From assembly GCA_026003615.1 (NCBI GenBank), contig BPHQ01000001.1, forward strand, positions 496,001 to 560,000: 64,000 nt of DNA. The letters are read 5' to 3'. Position 1 is the first letter of the stretch. Each line of letters begins with the position of its first letter. The notes below the pieces were generated by a model, which did not search any database, was not told where the DNA came from, and was given only the letters and a program-made list of their open reading frames with translations. Position numbers and translations under genes: made by a program. This document shows, piece after piece, positions 25,775-34,976 of this stretch. This DNA comes from Bellilinea sp. (lineage in GTDB: Bacteria; Chloroflexota; Anaerolineae; Anaerolineales; Anaerolineaceae).

Positions 25775-26353
25775 ATGAAGACAATTGCATTTTATAAACC
25801 GTACGGCGTTCTAACTGCCTTTCGTGATAGCGAAGGACGACTAACTCTAAAAGATTACATTCCTATTCCTGGAGTCTATCCGGCTGGGAGACTGGATCTG
25901 GACAGTGAGGGGTTATTGATACTGAGTGATGATGGCAGGTTAATTCACCTATTAACTGATCCGCGTCATCGTATTCCCAAAACTTATCTTGTGCAGGTGG
26001 AAGGCAAAATGACCCCCGAAGCACTGGTTGCTCTGCAAAGGGGTGTGGTGATCAAGGGACAAAAAACCCGGCGCTGTGAGGCATTAATCATACCTGAGCC
26101 GATCCTTCCGCCGCGAAGCAAGCCAATTACCCCCCATTCTGAAACCTCGTGGTTGAGATTGGTGTTGCAGGAAGGTCGTAAGCGGCAGATTCGCCACATG
26201 ACGGCTGCGGTAGGATTTCCTACACTTCGTTTGATCAGGGTGGCAATCGGTCCGATTACTCTGGAGGGTTTACAACCGGGAGAGTGGCGTGAATTGGGGG
26301 TTGAGGAAGTCCGGCGTTTGCAGGAATACAGTCAACCTGCCCGGCGTGTATAA
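25775..26353 (+). CDS. rluE: rRNA pseudouridine synthase, RsuA/RluE type
   Basis: 192 aa. Isomerises a uridine in rRNA to pseudouridine. The catalytic motif AGRLDLDSEGLLIL with the essential Asp, YLVQVEG, and the RQIRHMTAAVGFPTLRLIR block are present. It lacks the N-terminal S4 domain, the length and start (IAFYKPYGVL) matching RluE, which modifies 23S rRNA. RsuA-like specificity cannot be ruled out. No strong Shine-Dalgarno sequence precedes the ATG. Its stop codon overlaps a TATAAT box (26349-26354) that could serve the next gene. Confidence 0.9.
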   Translation: MKTIAFYKPYGVLTAFRDSEGRLTLKDYIPIPGVYPAGRLDLDSEGLLILSDDGRLIHLLTDPRHRIPKTYLVQVEGKMTPEALVALQRGVVIKGQKTRRCEALIIPEPILPPRSKPITPHSETSWLRLVLQEGRKRQIRHMTAAVGFPTLRLIRVAIGPITLEGLQPGEWRELGVEEVRRLQEYSQPARRV

Positions 26354-26388
26354 TTACAATAAATCAATTCATTGCATGCATCTCTTTC

Positions 26389-27885
26389 ATGAAAACCCAA
26401 ATTATTCGTCTGGAAACCCATGATGATTACATCTCGATTCGCGACAAGATGTCTTGGAGTAAAGCAAGACGGATCCTTCTGGTGTTTCCTAGACGACACC
26501 CGCCGGCTTTGCAACGGCTGGACTTAATTCTTCTCCAGCGGCAGGCAAAAGCCCTTGGTGGTCAGGTTGGACTGGTTACGCAGGATAAAGACCTGATCCT
26601 GGAGGCTCAGGAAGTGGGTTTACCGGTTTTCCCAACTATTCCAGCCGCTCAACGAACCACCTGGCAGTCGAATTCCCGGCGGCGAAGGCTGCTCCGATTC
26701 CGTAAGACACGAAAAACCGATCCTCAAACAATAAGGAGTTTACTAAACGAGACCCACCCTCAATCGGAGAATATCTGGCTGCGTTTGATATTTTTCGTGC
26801 TTGGAGTGGTGAGTTTTAGCGCTTTGATGTTATTCTTTCTTCCCTCTGCTACCATTGTGCTGAAACCTTATCAGGAAGAACAATCTATTGAAATGCGAAT
26901 CCGGACAAGTCCACGAATTGAAGTGGTTTCGCCTTCGGGTTTATTGCCGGCTGAGGTTTATACCGTTGTGGTGCGAGGGTCTCTGGCTGGGGATGCCACC
27001 GGCATACAACCGGTCGGTGAAAAAAAAGCGAGCGGGACGGTCAACCTCATCAATCTGACGAATGAGCCAGTTATTGTTCCACAGGGAACTATTCTGAGGA
27101 CTTTTTCTGAACCGGTGGTTCGGTTTGAAACGACCCAAAATGTGACTTTACCGGCTGGTAACGGGCAATCCCGTGAGGTAAACGTGCGCGCGTTAGTGGC
27201 AGGGAGCAAAGGAAATGTACCCGCGCGGGCTTTGGGAACGGTGGAAGGAAGTCTTGGATTGACCGTAGCAGCCGAAAATCCTCAAGCGATCTTCGGCGGC
27301 AGTGACCGACAAGGAAGGGTAGTCAGTGAGCCCGATGCAGTGCGATTGTATGACACGCTAATTACTTCTCTGGCGGAAAATGCCGTTGAGGAATTACAAA
27401 AAATACTCCCTGACAGAAAAATACTACTTCCGGAAACACTGATTATTGAAAGGGTACTCGAAAAAGTTTATCAGCCCGCACCCGGCGAACTGGCTGACCG
27501 CTTTGTGTTAAATTTGCAGGTTGAATTTTCGGCTTGGGCATACGATTCGTCTCAAATTGAACGGATATTAACCGATGCAATGAATGCCAATCTCCCTGTT
27601 GGAATGGCAACGGTTGAAGGCACGTTTCAATACCGTGAAATAGGACAAATTACTTTCAGAGAAGATGAGTGGGCTGAATTTACCCTCGCGGCAAGCAGGT
27701 TGATTAAGGCAGATGTTGAAGCGGCTCAAATAACCGCCGCAGTGCGGGGGTTGCCGCCAGAACAGGCCGTCGAAATGATCAACCATCAAAACCAGCTGGC
27801 AGCCCCGCCGGAAATCCTCATCCAGCCGTCTTGGTGGAAGCGGTTGCCTTTTCTTACTTTTCGGATGGTTGTGATGGAGGAATAA
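26389..27885 (+). CDS. Membrane protein with baseplate-J-like domain
   Basis: 498 aa. The N-terminal soluble part (about 1-130) shows alternating beta/alpha (RRILLVFPRRHPPALQRLDL; GGQVGLVTQDKDLILEAQ). One transmembrane helix at about 128-150 (LIFFVLGVVSFSALMLFFL) is followed by an extracytoplasmic segment with the baseplate J/gp47 pattern (ASGTVNLINLTNEPVIVPQG; VNVRALVAGSKGNVPA). No other phage genes are near, so this is a cellular domain, recurrent in Chloroflexota next to ruvX as far as I recall. Function unknown. Its stop overlaps the ruvX start (TAATG). No Shine-Dalgarno sequence is seen at the ATG, so the start is less certain. Confidence 0.8.
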   Translation: MKTQIIRLETHDDYISIRDKMSWSKARRILLVFPRRHPPALQRLDLILLQRQAKALGGQVGLVTQDKDLILEAQEVGLPVFPTIPAAQRTTWQSNSRRRRLLRFRKTRKTDPQTIRSLLNETHPQSENIWLRLIFFVLGVVSFSALMLFFLPSATIVLKPYQEEQSIEMRIRTSPRIEVVSPSGLLPAEVYTVVVRGSLAGDATGIQPVGEKKASGTVNLINLTNEPVIVPQGTILRTFSEPVVRFETTQNVTLPAGNGQSREVNVRALVAGSKGNVPARALGTVEGSLGLTVAAENPQAIFGGSDRQGRVVSEPDAVRLYDTLITSLAENAVEELQKILPDRKILLPETLIIERVLEKVYQPAPGELADRFVLNLQVEFSAWAYDSSQIERILTDAMNANLPVGMATVEGTFQYREIGQITFREDEWAEFTLAASRLIKADVEAAQITAAVRGLPPEQAVEMINHQNQLAAPPEILIQPSWWKRLPFLTFRMVVMEE

Positions 27886-28334
27886 TGAAGGGTGAACGTG
27901 GGCGGGTACTGGCAGTGGATCCGGGTGAAAAACGAATTGGATTAGCAATTTCCGATCCAACCGGCACGATTGCCAATCCTCTGCAGGTGCTAAAACATGT
28001 TTCGCGATTAATTGATGCCGCCAGTATTGTGCAAATAGCTGAGGAATGGGGGGTTGTTGAGATTGTGATCGGACAGGCGCTCGAGCTGGATGGAACCCCT
28101 GGCGTGATGGGGAGAAAAGCGCAGCGGCTAGCCGAGGCCATTCGCTCTCAAACCGAAATCCCGGTAGTCTTGTGGGATGAAAGTGGGAGTACCCAAACTG
28201 CTCGTCAAGCCAGACAGAAAATGGGCATAAAACGAAGTCAGCGGCGCGGTCATATGGATGATCTGGCCGCAGTGGTTATCCTCCAATCTTACTTAAATAA
28301 CCGCGATTCCGTCTTTCCAACCGAGGAATTGTAA
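27885..28334 (+). CDS. ruvX: Holliday junction resolvase-like protein RuvX/YqgF
   Basis: 149 aa, normal length. RNase H fold: first strand VLAVDPGEKRIGLAISDPTG with the catalytic Asp, central VEIVIGQALELDGTPG, WDESGSTQTARQA, and C-terminal HMDDLAAVVILQSYL. Members are involved in pre-16S rRNA processing and were proposed to be junction resolvases. The usual DER-x-TT motif reads DESGST here. The start at 27885 has GGAGG immediately upstream inside the previous gene and shares a base with its stop. Confidence 0.93.
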   Translation: MKGERGRVLAVDPGEKRIGLAISDPTGTIANPLQVLKHVSRLIDAASIVQIAEEWGVVEIVIGQALELDGTPGVMGRKAQRLAEAIRSQTEIPVVLWDESGSTQTARQARQKMGIKRSQRRGHMDDLAAVVILQSYLNNRDSVFPTEEL

Positions 28335-28336
28335 GA

Positions 28337-29479
28337 ATGGGAAAATCGAAAAATCCACGCTTTTCATTTGGCTGTTTTGTGTTGCTGTTGATTGGTTTCA
28401 TCGGTTTGATTGGTTCGGGCTGGTTTCTGAGTCAAATTCCCTCCCTCGCGGAAGCCCAATTTGGTTTTTCCAGTTCACGACTGGATCTCATTGACCGATA
28501 CTGGTATTCTTTACGCTTGATCATCAATCAAGAGGACTTGGTTACTCCACTAAATGACCAGGGGTCACCGCGTGTATTTGTTATTCAAAGCGGGGAAACG
28601 GCAGAGCAGATTGCCCTTCGGCTGCAACAAGAGGGTTTAATTCGTAATGCTGAAGCATTTCGGGATTATATGGTTTATTCTGGATTAGATACGGCAATTC
28701 AAGCCGGAGAATATGAAATCAGTCCGGCATGGAATGCGATTGAAATTGGACATCATCTGCTGGATGCCACGCCCGATCAGATCACGTTTGTCATCCTGGC
28801 AGGGTGGCGAATTGAGGAAATCGCGGCTTCTTTACCAACGTCAGGACTTCAAATCACACCGGAGGAGTTCCTTCAATTTGTGCGCAATCCACCAGTGGAG
28901 TGGCATCCGGGGGGCAGAAATTCAGCCGGATTAAGTCTGGAAGGCTATCTTTTTCCCGGTGAATATCGCTTTAGGCGGGATGCCAGCGTACGCGAGGTAG
29001 TGGCTGCATTTTTGGAACGATTCAATCAGCAGGTGGATGCCAACCTGAGGGAGGCTTTCTCTCGTCAGGGTTTGACCCTGCATGAAGCGGTTACGCTGGC
29101 TTCGATTGTACAGCGTGAAGGAGTTGTTGAAGAAGAAAGACCGATGATTGCTTCTGTATTTTATAATCGTTTGAGGGCTGGAATGAAACTGGATGCCGAC
29201 CCAACCGTCCAATATGCGTTGGGTTATAATTCTCTACAACAAACGTGGTGGACGAATCCACTCAGCCATAATGATTTAATGATTAATTCTCCATATAATA
29301 CCTATCAAAACACCGGTTTACCACCCACACCCATTTGTAATCCATCCTTGAGCGCTTTACAGGCAGTGGCTTATCCTGCAGATTCACCTTATTTTTATTT
29401 TCGGGCTCGTTGTGACGGATTGGGCAGACATTCGTTTGCAAAAACATTTGAAGAACATTTACAAAATGCATGTCCATAA
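28337..29479 (+). CDS. mltG: Endolytic murein transglycosylase MltG
   Basis: 380 aa. Membrane-anchored enzyme that cuts nascent glycan strands and sets their length. One N-terminal transmembrane helix (about 12-34), a LysM-like/YceG N-domain (VFVIQSGETAEQIALRLQQEGLI), and the catalytic YceG domain with Glu in TLASIVQREGVVEEE, VFYNRLRAGMKLDADPTVQYALG and SPYNTYQNTGLPPTPICNPS (as separate blocks). It lies 2 nt after ruvX, a common pairing. It implies that this organism makes peptidoglycan. Confidence 0.95.
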   Translation: MGKSKNPRFSFGCFVLLLIGFIGLIGSGWFLSQIPSLAEAQFGFSSSRLDLIDRYWYSLRLIINQEDLVTPLNDQGSPRVFVIQSGETAEQIALRLQQEGLIRNAEAFRDYMVYSGLDTAIQAGEYEISPAWNAIEIGHHLLDATPDQITFVILAGWRIEEIAASLPTSGLQITPEEFLQFVRNPPVEWHPGGRNSAGLSLEGYLFPGEYRFRRDASVREVVAAFLERFNQQVDANLREAFSRQGLTLHEAVTLASIVQREGVVEEERPMIASVFYNRLRAGMKLDADPTVQYALGYNSLQQTWWTNPLSHNDLMINSPYNTYQNTGLPPTPICNPSLSALQAVAYPADSPYFYFRARCDGLGRHSFAKTFEEHLQNACP

Positions 29480-29500
29480 TTGAAAGGGAAGGAGAAAGAA

Positions 29501-30241
29501 ATGGAAGTTTTGGGTATTGATATTGGTGGATCGGGTATCAAAGGCGCGGTTGTTGATCCGGTAACCGGCTCTTTGCTGACTGAACGGCGGCGAATACCCA
29601 CCCCCGAAGGGGCAAAACCAGAAGATGTGGCCGAAGCCTGTGCTGAATTGGTTCATCAATTTGGTTATGAAGGGGTGATCGGCTGTGGCTTTCCAGCCCC
29701 TATCTTACAAGGGGTTGCCATGATGGCGGCTAACATCCACCCGACCTGGATTGGGACGAATGTCAACGACTTGTTGACCCAATATACCGGCTGTCGGACT
29801 TTCACCCTGAATGATGCGGATGCTGCGGGTATTGCCGAAATGAAATTTGGGGCTGGTAAGGATGTTAAAGGAGTAGTGCTGGTAATCACGCTCGGCACAG
29901 GTATTGGCACGGCTATTTTCACCGACGGAGTTCTCGTGCCAAATGCGGAATTTGGTCATCTGCAAATTCGTGGAAAAGATGCTGAATGGCGTGCTTCGGA
30001 TGCGGCACGACAGAAAAAAGACCTTTCCTGGAAAAAATATGCCAAACGATTGCAGGAATACTTGAGTGAGATGGAAAAGCTGTTCTGGCCGGAAATGATC
30101 ATCATCGGCGGTGGATTAAGTAAAAATGCCGACAAATTCCTGCCATACCTTTCGGTACGGGCAAAAATAACGCCGGCACTGTTCCTGAACAATGCCGGCA
30201 TTGTTGGCGCTGCAGTGTACGCCAGCCAAAAAACAGATTAG
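29501..30241 (+). CDS. ppgK: Polyphosphate glucokinase (ROK family)
   Basis: 246 aa. Phosphorylates glucose using polyphosphate or a nucleotide. Phosphate-binding [15 protein letters not shown], Asp-containing [26 protein letters not shown] and [14 protein letters not shown] follow the PPGK pattern, including the short length. It lacks the ROK Cys-rich zinc motif, as PPGKs do. The start at 29501 follows AAGGAG; the upstream in-frame start at 29480 abuts the mltG stop. It links to the glycogen operon (33438-37700) by feeding glucose released from glycogen back into glycolysis. Confidence 0.88.
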   Translation: MEVLGIDIGGSGIKGAVVDPVTGSLLTERRRIPTPEGAKPEDVAEACAELVHQFGYEGVIGCGFPAPILQGVAMMAANIHPTWIGTNVNDLLTQYTGCRTFTLNDADAAGIAEMKFGAGKDVKGVVLVITLGTGIGTAIFTDGVLVPNAEFGHLQIRGKDAEWRASDAARQKKDLSWKKYAKRLQEYLSEMEKLFWPEMIIIGGGLSKNADKFLPYLSVRAKITPALFLNNAGIVGAAVYASQKTD

Positions 30242-30242
30242 T

Positions 30243-31700
30243 TTATCCGCCTCCGCCGCCACCGCCGAATAATCCGCCTTCGGTCAGTTTACGCATGTCG
30301 CTGAATACCGCGCGGATATCCTCTTCGGTCAATGGCTGACCGGTATCTTTGTGCTTCAGAGCGCCCTCCCGAACCTTTTCGAGCGCAACTTCCTGAACGG
30401 TCAAGTCTCGGTTGAGGGCTTCTTTGACCAGAGCAGCTCCCGCCAGATAACCGATAATTGGATTTAGGGCAGTAACCACAATGGTATTGCGTGCAAGCCA
30501 ACCTTCGGCTTTTGCCCGGTTGGCTTTGATTCCAACCACACACTTATCGGTAAATGCGCTAACAGCGCCGATCATCACATGCATCATCTCGAAGAGATCA
30601 TGGGCAATGATTGGCATCATTACATTTAATTCGAGTTGACCGGCTTGAGAAGCCATCGCAACGGCAGTATCCAGCCCAATCACATGATACATGGCCATGT
30701 TCAGCATTTCGGCTAAAACGGGGTTGACCTTGCCGGGCATAATAGAGGATCCGGGTTGTACTGGCGGCAGGCGAATTTCATCCAGGCCGGTTGCCGGTCC
30801 CGAAGAAAGCAGGCGTAAATCATTGGCGATACGCGTAAGAGTGAGGGCGAGCGTGCGCAAGGAAGCAGAAAAATCCGCCATGTCCGCCATGGACTGCATG
30901 GACTCGAACAAATTATCGGAGGTATAAAGTTTCAAACCTGAAACCCGCGAGAGGACCTCTACCATGCGGGGGTGATATTCTGGATGGGCGTTCAAGCCGG
31001 TGCCGGTGGCTGTGCCGCCAATACCCAAACGGCGCAAACCTTCGGCAGCCCGTTCGATGCGTTCGCGGTCGCGCTCTACTGCCCGTGCATAGGCGCCAAA
31101 TTCCTGACCCAATCGCACCGGAACAGCATCTTGCAAATGGGTGCGCCCGGATTTGACTATGTCATCGAATTCTACGGCTTTTTCTTTGAGTGCCTCGATC
31201 AGTTTTTGAATAGTGTAGGTTAACTCGTCCAATCGCCATAAGCAACCCAATCGAATGGCGGTGGGGATGGTATCATTGGTGGATTGGGACATATTGACAT
31301 GGTCGTTGGGGTGAACCAGATATTCGCCAATTTTTCCGCCTAAGATTTGAGTTGCCCGATTGGCGATCACCTCGTTGGCATTCATGTTGTGGCTGGTGCC
31401 AGCGCCGGCCTGAAAAGGATCCACCACAAACTGGTCGTTCCATTGACCCGCCATAATTTCTTCACCAGCCTGAATAATGGCTTTGGCGCGTTGTTCGTCC
31501 AGCAAACCAACTGCATGGTTAACTTCGGCGGCGGCGCGCTTGATCAATGCCATTGACCAGATGAAAGCCCGGTAAGGGCGCATACCCGAAATGGGGAAGT
31601 TAAGGACTGCGCGCTGGGTTTGGGCGCCGTAAAGAGCATTTGCCGGAACCATGACCTCACCCAATGAGTCTCGCTCCACCCGTACATTCGTCTCAGTCAT
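30243..31700 (-). CDS. aspA: Aspartate ammonia-lyase (class II fumarase/aspartase family)
   Basis: 485 aa. The superfamily signature GSSIMPGKVNPVLAEMLN is intact. QSTNDTIPTAIRLG and GQLELNVMMPIIAHDL favour aspartase over fumarase, which usually has QSSND and GNFELNVF; class II fumarase remains the alternative. It would convert aspartate to fumarate and ammonia, or hydrate fumarate. The C-terminus is odd: LFGGGGGGG, a run of seven Gly. A GGAGG lies 12 nt before the ATG, longer than usual. The leader contains half of a long-range inverted repeat (31743-31831). Confidence 0.8.
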   Translation of the reverse strand: MTETNVRVERDSLGEVMVPANALYGAQTQRAVLNFPISGMRPYRAFIWSMALIKRAAAEVNHAVGLLDEQRAKAIIQAGEEIMAGQWNDQFVVDPFQAGAGTSHNMNANEVIANRATQILGGKIGEYLVHPNDHVNMSQSTNDTIPTAIRLGCLWRLDELTYTIQKLIEALKEKAVEFDDIVKSGRTHLQDAVPVRLGQEFGAYARAVERDRERIERAAEGLRRLGIGGTATGTGLNAHPEYHPRMVEVLSRVSGLKLYTSDNLFESMQSMADMADFSASLRTLALTLTRIANDLRLLSSGPATGLDEIRLPPVQPGSSIMPGKVNPVLAEMLNMAMYHVIGLDTAVAMASQAGQLELNVMMPIIAHDLFEMMHVMIGAVSAFTDKCVVGIKANRAKAEGWLARNTIVVTALNPIIGYLAGAALVKEALNRDLTVQEVALEKVREGALKHKDTGQPLTEEDIRAVFSDMRKLTEGGLFGGGGGGG

Positions 31701-31742
31701 TGACTTTATTTACCTCCTATAGCGGATTTAATTGAAACAAAA

Positions 31743-31831
31743 CAGGGTTGTTGCTCAGTGGTTAGGATGATTTATTTTTCTCCCAGTTTTATATCACCGG
31801 GATTTTCCGATTTCCACCGATAACAACCCTG
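31743..31831 (-). repeat. Long-range inverted repeat between ferredoxin and aspartase genes
   Basis: CAGGGTTGTT (31743-31752) pairs with AACAACCCTG (31822-31831) across 69 nt. On the minus strand the second arm is followed by TTTTGTTT. It may be a long-loop terminator of the ferredoxin transcript, a small structured RNA, or a leader control element for the aspartase gene 43 nt further on. Confidence 0.5.
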
Positions 31832-31849
31832 CAAAGGATTTGAAAAAGA

Positions 31850-32260
31850 CTATCCGGCTGCGCTGTAACCGGGCCCTTCCTTGAAGTATTCGTAATTTTT
31901 GGCAATATCCGGGGTTAAGTCCACTACTTCACCAGCCTTTAGCGTGCGGGTAGCCTCCAGGTGCACCGGTTCGCCATCATGATTTACGCCGTCATAAACT
32001 TCGGTAAAGCCGGGAGTACCCACCGGCATGGACTGACGCTCACCGCCACGGGCAACATAGGCAGATGGAACTTCATCCTCTGGGAAAATGGCAGCATAGG
32101 GGCATTCTGGAACACAAGCGCCGCAATCAATGCAGGTATCCGGATCAATATAAAACCAGGGATATTTATCCTCGGGTTTTCCGGGAACAATGCATTCTAC
32201 CGGGCAAACGGTCACACAACCGCCATCGCGCAGACAAAGGCTTGTAATAATATGGGTCAT
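31850..32260 (-). CDS. Ferredoxin, two [4Fe-4S]-type clusters
   Basis: 136 aa. Soluble electron carrier. Two cysteine sets: the first in LCLRDGGCVTVCPVECI, the second in DTCIDCGACVPECPYAAI. The unusual spacing of the first set resembles 7Fe/8Fe ferredoxins of anaerobes; a 3Fe cluster on one side cannot be excluded. The C-terminal about 70 residues are acidic and do not match a standard short ferredoxin. The ATG at 32260 has GGAGG 6 nt upstream, deciding against the longer frame from 32380. Confidence 0.9.
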   Translation of the reverse strand: MTHIITSLCLRDGGCVTVCPVECIVPGKPEDKYPWFYIDPDTCIDCGACVPECPYAAIFPEDEVPSAYVARGGERQSMPVGTPGFTEVYDGVNHDGEPVHLEATRTLKAGEVVDLTPDIAKNYEYFKEGPGYSAAG

Positions 32261-32479
32261 CGCAACCTCCGTTTGGATGAAATGGAAAGGATTTAAATGC
32301 AGAGGAAAATTTAGTGATATTGGGGGAACAAATTGCTCAAGAATTGTGGGAAAAAATTGAAAATTCTCTACTCCAGACACCTCCCCGCGATTATTCTTTG
32401 GTTTTTTGACCAGTTTTGTAGTATTGGGATAAAGTTATTCTAGCCAGCCGATACCTGTTTGTCAAGCATTCCTCTACGA

Positions 32480-32485
32480 TATAAT
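32480..32485 (+). promoter_or_regulatory. -10 box TATAAT, 9 nt before the EamA-family ATG
   Basis: TTGTCA at 32459-32464 with a 15-nt spacer. The predicted RNA start is within about 3 nt of the ATG at 32495, and no Shine-Dalgarno sequence is present. Confidence 0.5.
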
Positions 32486-32494
32486 AGGGTGATT

Positions 32495-33430
32495 ATGAAC
32501 TCACTACAGAAATCATCCCGTTTGGCTCCGCTTGTTTTGTTCTTGGGCATTCTGGCGGTCTCCACGGCGGCTGTTTTTATCCGTTTTGCTCAACTGGAGG
32601 CGCCTTCCTTGATCATTGCGGCTTACCGATTAGGACTGGCCAGTTTGATTTTACTGCCGTTTTCTATCAGACAGGCACGACGAGAAGTGACGGGGTTGCC
32701 AACCGTGAGCAAATTTCAAACCTTGCTGGCGGGTATTTTTCTGGCGGTTCATTTTGCTGCGTGGATAACCTCTTTGGAGCTGACTTCGGTTGCCAGTTCT
32801 GTTGTGCTGGTTACTACCACCCCATTGTGGGTTGCTATTTTTTCGCCGCTGTTTTTGAAAGAACGGATGAGAAAAGAGGTGTGGTGGGGACTGGGGCTGG
32901 CTCTTAGCGGTGGGGTGGTTGTGGCTGCCAGTCAGACATGTGCGTGGGAAGAAAGCCGGCTGGTTTGTGCCTCGCTGGCTTCCCTGTTTCAGGGTAAGGC
33001 TTTGTTGGGTAACTTTTTGGCTTTAATGGGGGCTTGGATGGCAGCCGGTTACCTGTTGGTGGGGCGGAAAGTGCGACCGTTGATTTCATTGCGGTCTTAC
33101 ATCCTGCTGGTGTATTCAACTGCGGCCGTAATTCTCATTGGACTGGCAATTGTGAATGGTTATTCGTTCACCGGATACTCATTACCTGTGTTTGGATGGT
33201 TCTTTTTGCTTGCCTTTATTCCTCAAGTGATTGGTCATTCCTCTTTTAATTGGGCGTTGCGATATTTGCCGGCGGCATTCGTTTCTCTGGCGTTGTTGGG
33301 GGAACCAGTGGGGGCAACCATTCTGGCCATGATCTTCCTGCGAGAGATGCCCTTGCTAAATGAAGTGATTGGCGGGGGAATGATTTTGGGTGGTATCTAC
33401 CTTGCGTCCCTCGCCAATCGAGAATCCTGA
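32495..33430 (+). CDS. EamA-family drug/metabolite transporter
   Basis: 311 aa. Ten predicted membrane helices in two EamA repeats (FIRFAQLEAPSLIIAAYRLG; FLLAFIPQVIGHSSFNWALRYLPAAFVSLALLGEPVGA read in blocks). The C-terminal Pro/Gly-rich helix with LLGEPVGATILA is the family hallmark. Probably an exporter of a small metabolite; substrate unknown. The start at 32495 fits a near-leaderless promoter. The stop is 7 nt from the convergent malQ stop. Confidence 0.88.
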   Translation: MNSLQKSSRLAPLVLFLGILAVSTAAVFIRFAQLEAPSLIIAAYRLGLASLILLPFSIRQARREVTGLPTVSKFQTLLAGIFLAVHFAAWITSLELTSVASSVVLVTTTPLWVAIFSPLFLKERMRKEVWWGLGLALSGGVVVAASQTCAWEESRLVCASLASLFQGKALLGNFLALMGAWMAAGYLLVGRKVRPLISLRSYILLVYSTAAVILIGLAIVNGYSFTGYSLPVFGWFFLLAFIPQVIGHSSFNWALRYLPAAFVSLALLGEPVGATILAMIFLREMPLLNEVIGGGMILGGIYLASLANRES

Positions 33431-33437
33431 TCAGGCT

Positions 33438-34976
33438 TCACAGGGGATAATCGGGAGGTATTTCGGTTGGGGTGGTCCGCTTAATATCTGAGCGGGCATA
33501 CAGGTAATTGATTTCTTTGAGTCGTTCCAGAATTACCGGGTTGAAGGCTTCAGGGTGAAGTCTCCAACACCAGTTGCCGCTGGCTCTGCCAGGCAGGTTC
33601 ATGCGGGCTTCGTTGCCAAGTCCCAGTATATCCTGCATGGGCGCCAAAGCAAACACGGCAACCGAAGACCAAACGGCGCGAATCATATCCCATGAAATAT
33701 CTTCGCCGGAGCGGGCGAGATAACGGCGGATAAAATCGCGTTCTTTTTCGGGAGCGCTCTGGTACCAGCCAAGGGCAGTATCATTGTCATGCGTACCCGT
33801 GTAGGCAACACAATTGGTTTCGTAGTTGTGGGGCAGGAAAGGATCCAATGGGTCTGTGGTAAATGCAAATTGAAAGACTTTCATACCGGGGAGATTGAAC
33901 GAATCTCGTAATTCAACGACATCCGGTGTAATGACCCCCAAATCTTCGGCGATGATGGGTAGATCACCAAGAGCCTCGCGTATGGCATGGAACAATTCCT
34001 TCCCCGGGCCTTTAACCCAACGGCCAATTTCTGCGGTGGGCATGCCGTAGGGTACTTCCCAATAACCGGCAAAACCGCGAAAATGATCCAAGCGCACAAT
34101 GTTCACCAGGCGTAAAGTGGCCTGCATTCGCCGAATCCACCACCGGAAGTTCTGCTGCCGATGAACCTCCCACTTGTAAAGGGGATTCCCCCACAACTGG
34201 CCGGTGGGAGAAAAGTAATCGGGTGGAACACCCGCTACGACGGTGGGTTTTCCCTCTTCATCCAGATAGAACAATTCTGGATTAGACCATGCATCTGCGC
34301 TGTCATAAGCAACGAATATGGGAATATCCCCAATGATCTGGATATTCTTTTGATTAGCATAGGCTTTCAGGTCAAGCCACTGGCGGAAAAACAAAAATTG
34401 CCGAAAGGCGTGGCGTTGAATGCGGTCAGCTTCGTTTTGTTTGAAAAGTTCAATTGCAGCTGGTTGGCGAGTACGCAATTCCTTCGGCCAATTTTCCCAT
34501 GAGACACCCCCATGGGCTTCTTTGATTGCCATGAAAAGCGCAAAATCATTCAGCCAGTCTGCCTCATCTTGGATAAATAGATGATACTCGTTCTCGAGTT
34601 TGGGGTTCTTTAAGTGCTTGAAGTTTTCATACGCCCGGTCAAGAATTTTTAATTTCCAGTTGATAGCCTCACCATAATCAATTCGGATGGGATTAAATTC
34701 CGGGCGGTCGGTCAGATCACTTCGCCGTAAAAGTCCATCTTCTAAAAGCAGGGCTGGACTGACCAGATAAGGATTCCCGGCAAAGGCCGAAAAACACTGA
34801 TAGGGTGAGTCGCCGTAACCCGTTGGCCCGAGGGGCAGTACCTGCCACAACTTACAGCCGGCTTCCGACAAAAAATTGATCCAGCGGTAGGCTTCTGGTC
34901 CAAGGTCGCCTATCCCATCCGGGCCGGGGAGACTGGTGGGGTGAAGGATGATTCCCGCGGCGCGTTCAAATTTCAT
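33438..34976 (-). CDS. malQ: 4-alpha-glucanotransferase
   Basis: 512 aa, GH77. Transfers maltosyl units between glucans in glycogen and maltodextrin turnover. Features: GIILHPTSLPGPDGIGDLG, WQVLPLGPTGYGDSPYQCFSAFAGNPYL (two adjacent blocks), the catalytic Asp in RLDHFRGFAGYWEVP, acid/base Glu in IIAEDLG, and YTGTHDNDTALGWY. The start at 34976 overlaps glgC by 11 nt, so it is coupled to it. Last gene of the cinA-mtaD-glgA-glgC-malQ run. Confidence 0.95.
   Translation of the reverse strand: MKFERAAGIILHPTSLPGPDGIGDLGPEAYRWINFLSEAGCKLWQVLPLGPTGYGDSPYQCFSAFAGNPYLVSPALLLEDGLLRRSDLTDRPEFNPIRIDYGEAINWKLKILDRAYENFKHLKNPKLENEYHLFIQDEADWLNDFALFMAIKEAHGGVSWENWPKELRTRQPAAIELFKQNEADRIQRHAFRQFLFFRQWLDLKAYANQKNIQIIGDIPIFVAYDSADAWSNPELFYLDEEGKPTVVAGVPPDYFSPTGQLWGNPLYKWEVHRQQNFRWWIRRMQATLRLVNIVRLDHFRGFAGYWEVPYGMPTAEIGRWVKGPGKELFHAIREALGDLPIIAEDLGVITPDVVELRDSFNLPGMKVFQFAFTTDPLDPFLPHNYETNCVAYTGTHDNDTALGWYQSAPEKERDFIRRYLARSGEDISWDMIRAVWSSVAVFALAPMQDILGLGNEARMNLPGRASGNWCWRLHPEAFNPVILERLKEINYLYARSDIKRTTPTEIPPDYPL

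Noticed and set aside
26389-27885. Prophage or contractile-injection system because of the baseplate J domain
   Set aside because: No tail, sheath, tube or spike genes lie near; surrounding genes are housekeeping.
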